A DNA stretch of 64,000 nt, taken from positions 124,001-188,000 of the forward strand of contig JAEWIS010000026.1 of assembly GCA_023386955.1 (NCBI GenBank), read 5' to 3'. Position 1 is the first letter of the stretch; each line of letters starts with the position of its first letter. The position numbers and the translations under genes were made by a program. The DNA is from Bacillota bacterium. Lineage in GTDB: Bacteria > Bacillota > Bacilli > Paenibacillales > NBRC-103111. The notes under the pieces were generated by a model that was given only the letters and a program-made list of their open reading frames with translations, was not told where the DNA came from and did no database searches. Below are positions 52,905-61,900 of the stretch, one piece after another.

Positions 52905-53414
52905 ATGGTTAGCGACAATCTGTTGAAGGAATTGAATGAGCAGTTGAATTTCGAGTTTTACTCCGCCCACGTGTATGTGGCCATGGCCGCCTACTGTTCG
53001 TCGGAGAATCTGGACGGCTTTGCCAACTTCTTCCTTGTCCAGGCGGAGGAAGAACGGTTCCATGCCATGAAAATCTACAACTACATCAATGCAGTGGGGG
53101 CGAGAGCCACCATCAGCGGGATGGGCGACGTTTTCAACGGGTATGAATCGGTCCTGGACTGCTACAAGAAGGGCCTGAAGCATGAGAAGGAAAACACCCG
53201 GCGCTTCTACAAGCTCATGGATATTGCCATGGAGGAGCGGGAGCATGCGACCATTGGTTTCCTGAAGTGGTTTATTGACGAGCAGGTGGAGGAAGAGGAC
53301 ACCTTCGAGAAACTGATCCAAAAGCTGAAGCGCATCGACAAGGACAGCAGCGCTTTTTATGCCTTGGAGCAGGAGCTGGCCACACGGGTATTCACTCCCC
53401 CGGCCAATGCCTAA
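52905..53414 (+). CDS. ftnA: Ferritin (non-heme iron storage protein)
   Basis: A 169-residue bacterial ferritin. Ferroxidase ligands are seen in the first helix (LNFEFYSAHVYVAMAAY), the second helix (EEERFHAMKIYNYI, Glu and His), and later in EREHATIGFLKWFIDEQVEE. The length and four-helix layout are normal. The ATG at 52905 follows GAAAGGGG; a frame start at 52887 lacks a site. It is monocistronic with its own promoter and terminator. Confidence 0.95.
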   Translation: MVSDNLLKELNEQLNFEFYSAHVYVAMAAYCSSENLDGFANFFLVQAEEERFHAMKIYNYINAVGARATISGMGDVFNGYESVLDCYKKGLKHEKENTRRFYKLMDIAMEEREHATIGFLKWFIDEQVEEEDTFEKLIQKLKRIDKDSSAFYALEQELATRVFTPPANA

Positions 53415-53451
53415 TTCCTGACTCAAGGCTGCATAAACGGATAGAACGGGG

Positions 53452-53492
53452 ACAGCCCTTCGCTATATTGGCGGAGGGCTGTTTCTTTTTTT
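53452..53492 (+). terminator. Terminator after ferritin
   Basis: An 11-bp stem (ACAGCCCTTCG with CGGAGGGCTGT, one G-U pair) is followed by TTTCTTTTTTT. Confidence 0.88.
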
Positions 53493-53545
53493 GATGATTT
53501 ATCGCGGTAAAGCATGACAGTATGAGGGGTGAGATATGAGTTTGC

Positions 53546-53580
53546 AGCCCCTTGTCGTCCATTATCCCTTTCACTCAGGA
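53546..53580 (+). repeat. Dispersed 35-bp repeat, copy 3
   Basis: AGCCCCTTGTCGTC followed by CATTATCCCTTTCACTCAGG and A. It matches copy 1 at 30 of 35 positions and has no transposase nearby. Confidence 0.8.
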
Positions 53581-53727
53581 GGCAGCGGGAAAGGGGCAGG
53601 AGTTGGAATGGGGGAGAACTTGTGAACAAATTAGAGCTTTTGGGCATCAGGGAAAAAAACACCGTTCTGAATGCACGCGCTCGAGTGTAATTTACCGGAT
53701 AATGGAGCCGGACTGATGAGCCCGGAG

Positions 53728-53916
53728 CTCTAACGGAACTCCGCGACACTTACAGGTCAAAAATGGGGGTGTGCCAATTTTAACGGAACTCAGCGACCGT
53801 TAGCGGATGGAATTACAGTTAATTAGTCTGGTTTTGCCCGCTAAGAGCGTCTCAGTTCCGTTAGCGCGCCAAAAGTGACGAATGTGGCTTCTAAGAGTCG
53901 CTGAGTTCCGTTAGCG
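53728..53916. repeat. Four-unit array, two forward and two reverse (ferritin-deacetylase gap)
   Basis: The unit is close to CTAACGGAACTCAGCGACNC followed by TTAG. Forward copies lie near 53728-53756 and 53780-53806. Reverse copies lie at 53839-53867 and 53888-53916. The units are a subfamily of the TAACGG units at 40701 and 63231, with the same 2+2 orientation pattern. Confidence 0.85.
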
Positions 53917-53929
53917 CTGTGCTCACCAA

Positions 53930-54290
53930 CTGCACCCCCCGCGACCAACTTTTTGTAAACAACTGCCCAACTCCGTCAACCGATCCCGCTCCGGCTTTAC
54001 CGTTGATTTCATTACCGGCAGCTTAAACTTACCGCAATTCGCTGACTGTCCCCGCTGAACGCACCATTTTCATTAAACTGTGATTTCGCTCCAGTCGCCG
54101 TTCTTGCTGTCCAATCTCACCGCTGGACGCTCATCTCATCCAGCTATTCAACCCTGCTGTCCAAGCTCGCTTAGTCCGCCGTCCCCTCCACTCTCTCCTG
54201 TAGTCCAATGCTCCACCTACCTTCGCGAACCGCCCCGGTTGCCCCCCGCTCTTTACCGAGTCCAGCCCCTCCCTCTAACCAACAAGCCCA
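53930..54290. other. Pyrimidine-rich non-coding stretch
   Basis: The plus strand here is strikingly rich in C and T and poor in G, unlike surrounding DNA. GCTGTCCAATCTC and GCTGTCCAAGCTC (near 54108 and 54152) are near-repeats, as are CGCTGACTGTCCCCGCTG and CCGCTGGACGCTC. No gene on either strand has a ribosome site. The deacetylase gene ends at its right edge without an evident terminator. Confidence 0.6.
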
Positions 54291-55178
54291 TTACTCATGC
54301 TGCCTTGAGGGAAGCAGATCTCTCCAGGAGGTTAGGACGATGCTCCGACTCCGCAGCAACTCGCGGAAATCCGGGTCCAGCGGGAGATGGTATTCCCATT
54401 CCCGTTTGATCCAATGGCTTCCGGCCACCTTCAGCTGCCCGTCCGGCAAGGCGGGATGGAGGGTTAGCTCGGTTGTAGTCCCGGGCTTTAGCGCGGACAG
54501 TGCGTCAAGGATGCGGTTTTTAAACAAGGAATAGTCCTCGCCGGGAACCATGCTGTAGTCGGGAACAATCAGGTCGTCGATCAGGGGAATCTCCTGCAGC
54601 TCCAGCCATTCCACCAAGCTGGCCAGCCGCGTCCGCACCTCAGGAAGAATACCAGGGGCATGTTTGATTTGCCGGGGCAGCTTGAAGGGCAGGCAGTACT
54701 CCCGGCATAGCTGCCGGATAACGGGAAAAAGCCGTTCATCCCCCGAGTGGATACCCAGCAGACAGCCCTGGTGGGTGTCCACATGAGTCAGCCGAATGCC
54801 GGCGGCCAGAAGAAACCGGATTTGTGCGCTTGTCTCCAGCAGAATGTCAGCGGGCTCCCCCTCCTTTTCCAAAACGGACAATGAGCTTAAAAAGGTTTCT
54901 TCTCCACCGATAAGGCTAATAATCGACCGGGTGGAGGCGAGAGGGGAATGACCATAAGACAACGACAAATGGGCGCCTGTGCAGAAGCTGGGATGTACGG
55001 CGGCAAACCGGCAGGCTTCCTCAACGGCCTGGCCCCCTGCCAAGAGAGAAGCAGAGGTAATGGCGTCCAGCCGGATCAGGGAGTGAATGGCGCGGTTCAC
55101 CGCCGGGTGGTGTCCCCAGTCATCGGCATGAATGATCAGCCGGATGGCTTCGGGGGCGAAAGGGAGAGATTGGGACAT
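54291..55178 (-). CDS. ChbG/YdjC-family carbohydrate deacetylase
   Basis: A 295-residue member of the ChbG/HpnK (YdjC) family, metal-dependent deacetylases of N-acetylated sugars such as chito-oligosaccharides. The metal-binding and catalytic Asp pair is in IHADDWGHHPAVNRAI (about residues 15-30). Metal-ligand histidines are in CTGAHLSLSYG and THVDTHQGCLL. The ATG at 55178 follows AAAGGAG by about 11 bases; a 91-codon upstream frame is rejected because it runs through the promoter and terminator of this gene. A terminator-like hairpin sits between its promoter and start. The true substrate is unknown. Confidence 0.85.
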   Translation of the reverse strand: MSQSLPFAPEAIRLIIHADDWGHHPAVNRAIHSLIRLDAITSASLLAGGQAVEEACRFAAVHPSFCTGAHLSLSYGHSPLASTRSIISLIGGEETFLSSLSVLEKEGEPADILLETSAQIRFLLAAGIRLTHVDTHQGCLLGIHSGDERLFPVIRQLCREYCLPFKLPRQIKHAPGILPEVRTRLASLVEWLELQEIPLIDDLIVPDYSMVPGEDYSLFKNRILDALSALKPGTTTELTLHPALPDGQLKVAGSHWIKREWEYHLPLDPDFRELLRSRSIVLTSWRDLLPSRQHE

Positions 55179-55202
55179 CAGGATCACGCTCCTTTTTGAA
55201 AT

Positions 55203-55242
55203 AAAAAAAGAATGCGGAAAGCCTGAATCAGGCCTCCGCATT
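55203..55242 (-). terminator. Terminator-like attenuator in the deacetylase leader
   Basis: On the minus strand, AATGCGGA (arm end 55242) pairs with TCCGCATT (55218-55211), with an inner CAGGC/GCCTG stem, followed by seven T (55209-55203). It lies 10 bases downstream of the -10 box and 25 bases before the start codon. Confidence 0.7.
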
Positions 55243-55251
55243 TCAAAAAGC

Positions 55252-55279
55252 AGTGTACCATGACTTTCCTGAAAGTCAA
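55252..55279 (-). promoter_or_regulatory. Candidate promoter of the deacetylase gene
   Basis: On the minus strand, TTGACT (55279-55274) and TACACT (55257-55252) have 16-bp spacing. Confidence 0.55.
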
Positions 55280-55383
55280 GATGTTTCCGGCTGAAAAATA
55301 TTGGCGGATTCCACACATATGTTCCCATGGTGACAGATGTGGTACAATGGGGGGAGATGTTACGGCTAAAGGAGCGTTGAAGC

Positions 55384-58300
55384 ATGGGCATGCGGTTTGT
55401 GATCGGCAGAGCGGGCAGCGGGAAAAGCACCCTATGTCTGGAGGAGATCAAAAGCAGGCTGCAGGAGAGCCCGGACGGGCATCCCCTGGTGCTGCTGGTG
55501 CCGGAGCAGGCTACCTTTCAAACGGAGCAGGCCTTGGTTTCCGCACCGGGTGTAAAGGGGCTGATCCGGGCGCAGGTTCTGAGCTTCCGCCGCCTGGGGT
55601 GGCGGGTCATGCAGGAAACCGGAGGGACCGCAGGGACCCCCATTGATGACCTCGGCAAAAAAATGCTGCTGCATAAGCTTTTACATAAATATAATCAAGA
55701 GCTGCGCCTGTTCCGGCAGGCATATGATAAAACGGGTTTTGTGGACCAGCTCCACGGCCTGGTAGGGGAATGGAAGCGGCATAATCTCACCCCGGAGGAT
55801 CTCGAGGGGTATTACCGCCGCATCGGCAAAAGCCTTCCCGATTCGGCAGCCGCTTTGGATAATAAGCTGCATGATCTCATCCTGGTCTATAAGCATTATG
55901 AAGCTGAGCTGGCGCGGGGATATCTGGATGGGGATTCATTTCTGACCCGTCTGGCGGAGCGTGCCGGGCAATGCGGCTGGTTAGCGGAGGCGGAAATCTG
56001 GATCGACGGCTTTAATGGATTTACCCCCCAGGAGCGGACGGCGGTTGCGGTTTTGGCCCAACACAGCCGGAATGTGACTCTGACCCTTACCCTGGACCGG
56101 CCGTATTCGGCAGGGGAGTTCCCCGGTGAGCTGGATTTGTTCCATCCGGCCGCCAGCGCCATGCGCAAGCTTCAGGAAGCCTTGGAGGAAAAAGGGGTTC
56201 ACGGTGCGGATGTGCAGGTTTTGGATAAACAGGTGCCGTCCCGGTTTACCCATAGCCCCATGCTGGCTCATCTGGAGCGGCAGTATGAGCACCGGCTGTC
56301 CTCTGCCAGGAGGACTTATGCACCGGTGCCGTCCGATGCCCCGCAGGTTGTTGTCCGTGCGGCGGTGAACCGCCGGGCAGAGGTGGAAGCGGCTGCCCGG
56401 CAGATGGTCGCGCTGGTGCGGGATAAGGGCTACCGCTGGCAGGATATAGCGCTCCGGCTGCGCAGTCTGGAGGTATATGCGGATCTGCTGGAGACGGTAT
56501 TTTCCGAATATGGAATTCCGTATTTTATGGACCATAAGCGCCAGGTGCTGCATCATCCTCTTGTGGAGCTGATCCGCTCCTCCCTGGAGGCGGTGAACGG
56601 CTATTGGCCGTACGAGGCGGTGTTCCGGTGCATCAAAACCGGGTTTTTCCTTCCGCTGCCGGGAGAGGACGATGCCCCGTGCCAAGAGGATTGGGATGCC
56701 TTCGAGAATTATGTGCTGATGTATGGTATACACGGCAGGCGGTTTACCGATGAACGGAGCTGGAGGCTCCGGAAGCTGGCTCCCTTGGAGGATACCGTAC
56801 CGGAGGCTGCTGACGAGGCTGGCGGAGAGGCTGCGGAGGAGGAAGCCGGACAGGCTGATCCGGTGATTGCGGCTTGTGCCCATAGGGCGATCGAGCCCCT
56901 GGAACGGCTGCAAAAGCGGCTGGAGAAGGCCGGAGGTGCGCCGGAAATGGCGGAGGCCTTGTTCCAACTGCTGGAGGAGCTGCGTGTGCCGGAACGCCTG
57001 GAGCTGTGGATGCAGCAGGCGGTGGCTGACGGCCGTCCGGAGAAGGCCAGGGAGCATTCCCAGATTTGGGAGCTGTGTATGGATGTGCTGGACCAGCTGG
57101 CAGAGCTTTTGGATCAGGAGACCATGAAGCCGCAGCTGTTTGCCCGTCTTGTGGAGACAGGGCTGGACAGCCTGCGTATGGGCCTGGTTCCGCCGGCGGT
57201 GGATCAGGTGCTGGTGGGGACCATCGACCGCACCCGCTCCTCCCAGGTAAAAGCGGTGTTTGTGCTGGGAGCCAATGACGGCGTGCTTCCCCAGAAGATC
57301 AACGACGATGGCATTATTGCCGAAAATGAGCGGGAGTTCCTGCTGAACCAGGGTGTGCCCATGGCCGACAGCGGGCGCAGGCGGCTGTTGGACGAGCAGT
57401 ATCTCATCTATACGGTGCTGTGCGCTCCTGCGGACCTGTTGTATCTGAGCTATGCCCTGGCTGACGAAGAGGGCAAAACCCTGCTTCCCTCCGAGGTAGT
57501 GAAGCAGATCGGATGGCTGCTGCCGACGGTTAAGCCGGTCCTGGCGGAAGCACGGCCCCATGCGGCTATGACGGACGCCGAGCAGCTGGAGTTTGTGGCA
57601 ACGCCCGGCAAGGCGGTTGCGGATGCTGTGGCCCAGCTGCGGGAGGCCAAACAGGGGAAGAACGTATCCCCCGTGTGGGTATTGGCGTACAACTGGCTTT
57701 TGGGCCGCCGGGAATGGAGGAGCAAGCTCCATACGTCATCCCGTTCGCTGTTTTATTTCAACCGGGAGGAGCCGCTTTCCGCAGATACATCCCTGCTTCT
57801 GTTCGGTGACAATCTCCGGGCTAGCGTGTCGCGGATGGAGCGGTTTGCCGCCTGTCCGTTTTCCCATTTTGCGGCGTATGGACTGAGGCTGCGGGAGCGG
57901 AAGATTTACCGGCTGGAGGCACCCGATATCGGGCAGTTGTACCATGCGGCCTTAAGCGGCTTTGCCCGGCAGCTCTCTGCGGAGCAGCTGGACTGGGGCT
58001 CGCTGACGGAGGAGGAAATTATCCTCCGGGTCAACGGGCTGGTGGACTTTTTATCCCCCAAGCTGCAGAACGAAATTTTGTCCAGCACCTCCCGTTACAA
58101 GTATATGGCCCACCGCCTCAAAGGGATTTTGTCCAAAACCTCCTCGGCTCTGGCTGAGCATGCCCGCAGGGGCGCGTTTGTGCCGGTGGGGCTGGAGGTG
58201 GGCTTCGGACCCGGGGAAGAGCTGCCAGCGCTGGTGCTGCCTCTGCCCGGAGGACATGCCATGGAGCTGGTGGGACGCATCGACCGGGTGGACCGGGCCT

Positions 58301-58995
58301 ACAGCGACAAGGGATTGCTGCTGCGGATTATGGACTACAAGTCAAGCCCCACCATGCTCCGGCTGCCGGAGGTGTATCACGGGCTGTCCCTGCAGATGCT
58401 GACCTATCTGGATGTGGTGCTGACCCATGCCCCCATGTGGTTAGGAGAGCCTGCTCATCCGGCGGGTGTGCTGTATTTTCATGTGCATAACCCGCTTTTG
58501 GCCTGCCGGAACAAGCCGGAGCAGGGGGAAGCCCAAGCGGCGGCACGCAAGCAGTATAAGACCCGTGGCCTGGTTACGGCCGATGCAGAAACGGTATTTC
58601 TCATGGACAAAAGCTTAAAGGAAAAGGGCGGGCATTCCGACCTTATCCCCGTAGCCATGAAAGCCGACGGCACCTTCTACAAAAGCGCCTCGGTAGCCAC
58701 GGAAGCGGGCTGGGAGAAGCTGCGCACCCATGTGCGGGGAGCCGTGCGGCAGATCGGCACGGATATTCTCGGAGGAAGAGTGGAGGCGGAGCCTTACCGT
58801 CTGGGCAAAAAAACCGCCTGCGCCTTTTGCCCGTACCGTCCGGTTTGCAGCTTTGACCCGCAGCTGTCGGGTAATAAGGAACGGACCATGCGCCAATACG
58901 GCAAAAACGATATCTGGCTGGCTCTGGAGGAAACGGCTCCAGGGGAACAAGGAAACGGGAAAGGAGGGGGCACCCATGACGGATTCGGCAAATAA
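55384..58995 (+). CDS. addB: AddB subunit of the AddAB helicase-nuclease
   Basis: A 1203-residue subunit of the AddAB enzyme, which resects double-strand breaks at Chi-like sites for RecA loading. A Walker A motif GRAGSGKST (residues about 8-16) opens the otherwise degenerate helicase domain. The C-terminal nuclease domain has RIMDYKSSP and LQMLTYLDV. The Fe-S cluster cysteines are FAACPFSH (about residue 823) and CAFCPYRPVC (about 1145-1154). The ATG at 55384 follows AAAGGAGCG. A TGGTACAAT extended -10 box is present at about 55339. It overlaps addA by 20 bases. Confidence 0.97.
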   Translation: MGMRFVIGRAGSGKSTLCLEEIKSRLQESPDGHPLVLLVPEQATFQTEQALVSAPGVKGLIRAQVLSFRRLGWRVMQETGGTAGTPIDDLGKKMLLHKLLHKYNQELRLFRQAYDKTGFVDQLHGLVGEWKRHNLTPEDLEGYYRRIGKSLPDSAAALDNKLHDLILVYKHYEAELARGYLDGDSFLTRLAERAGQCGWLAEAEIWIDGFNGFTPQERTAVAVLAQHSRNVTLTLTLDRPYSAGEFPGELDLFHPAASAMRKLQEALEEKGVHGADVQVLDKQVPSRFTHSPMLAHLERQYEHRLSSARRTYAPVPSDAPQVVVRAAVNRRAEVEAAARQMVALVRDKGYRWQDIALRLRSLEVYADLLETVFSEYGIPYFMDHKRQVLHHPLVELIRSSLEAVNGYWPYEAVFRCIKTGFFLPLPGEDDAPCQEDWDAFENYVLMYGIHGRRFTDERSWRLRKLAPLEDTVPEAADEAGGEAAEEEAGQADPVIAACAHRAIEPLERLQKRLEKAGGAPEMAEALFQLLEELRVPERLELWMQQAVADGRPEKAREHSQIWELCMDVLDQLAELLDQETMKPQLFARLVETGLDSLRMGLVPPAVDQVLVGTIDRTRSSQVKAVFVLGANDGVLPQKINDDGIIAENEREFLLNQGVPMADSGRRRLLDEQYLIYTVLCAPADLLYLSYALADEEGKTLLPSEVVKQIGWLLPTVKPVLAEARPHAAMTDAEQLEFVATPGKAVADAVAQLREAKQGKNVSPVWVLAYNWLLGRREWRSKLHTSSRSLFYFNREEPLSADTSLLLFGDNLRASVSRMERFAACPFSHFAAYGLRLRERKIYRLEAPDIGQLYHAALSGFARQLSAEQLDWGSLTEEEIILRVNGLVDFLSPKLQNEILSSTSRYKYMAHRLKGILSKTSSALAEHARRGAFVPVGLEVGFGPGEELPALVLPLPGGHAMELVGRIDRVDRAYSDKGLLLRIMDYKSSPTMLRLPEVYHGLSLQMLTYLDVVLTHAPMWLGEPAHPAGVLYFHVHNPLLACRNKPEQGEAQAAARKQYKTRGLVTADAETVFLMDKSLKEKGGHSDLIPVAMKADGTFYKSASVATEAGWEKLRTHVRGAVRQIGTDILGGRVEAEPYRLGKKTACAFCPYRPVCSFDPQLSGNKERTMRQYGKNDIWLALEETAPGEQGNGKGGGTHDGFGK

Positions 58996-61900
58996 GGGCC
59001 TTGCGGCGGGCGGAAGCCTCCCGGAGGCTCTCACCGGGCTCCCGGAGAAACCTCCCGGCAGCAAATGGACGGACAGCCAATGGCGGGCTGTGGTCAGACG
59101 GGGGCGGAACCTGCTGGTAGCGGCGGCGGCCGGCTCCGGCAAAACGGCGGTGCTGGTGGAACGGATCATCCGCCGGGTGTCCGATGAGGAGGATCCGGTA
59201 GATGTGGACCGGCTTCTCGTAGCTACCTTCACCAAGGCGGCAGCGGCGGAAATGCGGCAGCGGATCGGTGAGGCGCTGGAGAAGGCTCTTTACGGCATGC
59301 CTGATTCCGCCCACCTGAAGCGCCAGCTGTCCCTGTTGAACAGGGCATCCATTACCACCTTGCACTCCTTCTGCATGGAGGTGATCCGGCGGTATTTCCA
59401 TACCATTAATCTGGACCCGGGTTTCCGGGTAGCGGATGATACGGAGGCCGCCTTGATACGCCAGGAGGAGCTGGAATCGCTTCTGGAGGAGCGGTACGGG
59501 GAAGCGCCGGAGGGACATCCCTTTTGGACGCTGGCGGATTGGTATGGGGGGGACCGCAGCGACGCGGCACTTTTGGCATTGGTGGAGAGGCTCTATGAGG
59601 CTTCCCGCAGCCATCCCTTCCCAGACCGCTGGCTGGCGGATATGTGCGGCATGTTCCGGGCGGAGAGCGGTGCTATGACCGGGGACAGGGATAGCGTAAA
59701 GACAGGCGGGAAGAGCGATGAAGAGGGGCTGGAGAGGCTGGAGGGACATCCATGGTTTGTCTCCCTTCTGAAAGACGTGGCCTTGGAGCTTGATGGGGCG
59801 GCGGCCTTGCTGGGGGAAGCCTTGGAGCTGTGCGGGCAGCCCGGCGGTCCCGGCCCATATGCCTCCAATCTGGAGGAGGAGCTGCGGATGGTTTCGGCTG
59901 CGGCTGCTGCCGGGCAGGAGGGCTGGACGGCGTTGTACGAAGTCTTCGGTGCGGTAGCCTTTGGCCGGCTGAAGCCTGTTAAGGGAGACACGGTGGACAA
60001 GGAGCTTCAGGAGCGGGTCAAGGAGCTGCGCAGCGCTGCCAAGGATAAGCTCCAGCGGCTGCGGGAGGAGCTGTTTGTACGTACGCCGCAGGAGTATATG
60101 GCTGAGCTGGTGCGGCTGGCTCCCGTGGTGGAGGAGTTGTGCAAGCTGACCACGGAGTTTGCGGAGCGGTACAGTGCGGCTAAGCGGGAAAAGGGACTGC
60201 TGGATTTCGCCGACCTGGAGCATATGTGTCTTTCTATTTTGGGGAAACCGGCAGACGGGGATGGCGCAGAATTGATTCCTACGGCTGCTGCGCTGGCCTA
60301 TAGAGAACAGTTTGTGGAAGTGATGCTGGACGAGTACCAGGATACCAATCTGGTGCAGGAAACTATCGTCGGGCTGATCAGCCGCCCGCTGCCGGGCAAC
60401 CGGTTTATGGTAGGAGACGTGAAGCAGAGCATCTACCGCTTCCGCTTGGCGGAGCCCGGATTATTCCTGGCCAAGTATAAGGAATACCGTCCGGGAGAGA
60501 CGGAAGCGTCCGCTCCAGGGGAGCGGATTGATCTGGCCCGGAATTTCCGCAGCCGCCGGCAGGTGGTGGATGGGGTGAATGTGCTGTTCCGCCGGATGAT
60601 GCGGGCTGCTGTGGCAGAGATGGATTATGACCGGGACGCCGAGCTGGTGTACGGCGCAGGCTTTGCCGAGCATGAGGAGACTTCCGCCGGTTTATTGGCT
60701 GGTGCAGCCCGCCCGGATTATGCTGCGGAGCTGGTTCTGGTGGACAAGTCCGGGCCTGCAGCGGAAGGTGCCGCCGGCGGGAATATGGAGGCCGATTCGT
60801 TTAGCGACGGGGAGGAAGATTTTTCCGGAGGTGCCGCGGGAGGAGAAGGAACGGACGGCGGTGCAGCCAGGAATCCCTGGGAAACCGAACGGGAGGAGCT
60901 GGAGACGGCCCAACTGGAGGCGCGTTACATAGGCAGCCGGATCCGGGCGCTGACGGGAATGGACGGCGGAGCGACCTTTTCCGTGGCGGAGCGGGACGGG
61001 AGCCGCAGGCCCGCCCGCTTCCGGGATGTGGTAATTTTGCTGCGGGCTACCCGGGGCTGGGCGCCGGTGTTTATGGAGGAGCTGGCCCTGATGGGGATTC
61101 CCGCTTACGCGGATATTGATACCGGCTATTTTTCCGCTACTGAAGTGGAGACCATGCTGTCTCTGCTGAAGGTGATCGACAACCCCAGGCAGGATATCCC
61201 TCTGGCGGCGGTGCTCCGTTCTCCCATGGTAGGGCTGTCGGCAGACGAGCTGGCGCAAGTCCGGCTGGCTGAGCGGCAGGGAGATTATTACGGGGCGATG
61301 GAGGCTTGGTTCAAGCAGGTGGAGGAAGAAGAGCACCGGTCCCAGGCGGCGGATGAAAGGTCCGCGCCTTCACCCATCCTGCTGCCCTACGGTGTATCCG
61401 CAGGCGGGACGGCCTATCGGGAAACGGCCGCTTCTGCCACGGAGCGCCGGAATATGGAGGGGCTGTTAGGGAAGCTGGAGCAGTTCCGCAAACGCCTCTC
61501 CGTCTGGCGCCGGGATGCGGTGCAGGGGGAGCTGTCTGCACTGATCGCAGACATTTACCGGGAAACCGGCTATTTTGATTACGTAGGAGGCCTGCCGGGA
61601 GGCACCCAGCGCCAGGCCAATCTCCGGGCGCTGTACGACCGGGCAAGGCAGTATGAAAAAACCTCCTTCCGCGGCCTGTTCCGTTTCCTTCGTTTTGTGG
61701 AGCGGATGCGGGAAAGCGGCGGGGATTTGGGTACGGCCCGGACCCTTGGCGAGCAGGAGGATATTGTCCGGATTATGTCCATCCACAAAAGCAAAGGCCT
61801 GGAATTTCCGGTGGTGTTTGTGGGAGGTACGGCCAAGGGTTTTAACATGATGGATCTGAACGGGGCTTTCCTGATCCATAAGGAGCTGGGTTTTGGCCCG

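Noticed and set aside
54080..54409. 109-codon Pro/Ser-rich frame running into the deacetylase gene
   Set aside because: It is a by-product of the pyrimidine-rich tract and overlaps the 3' end of the deacetylase gene in antisense, with no ribosome site.
55981..57732. Minus-strand 583-codon open frame inside addB
   Set aside because: Antisense shadow of addB with no start signal or recognisable domain.
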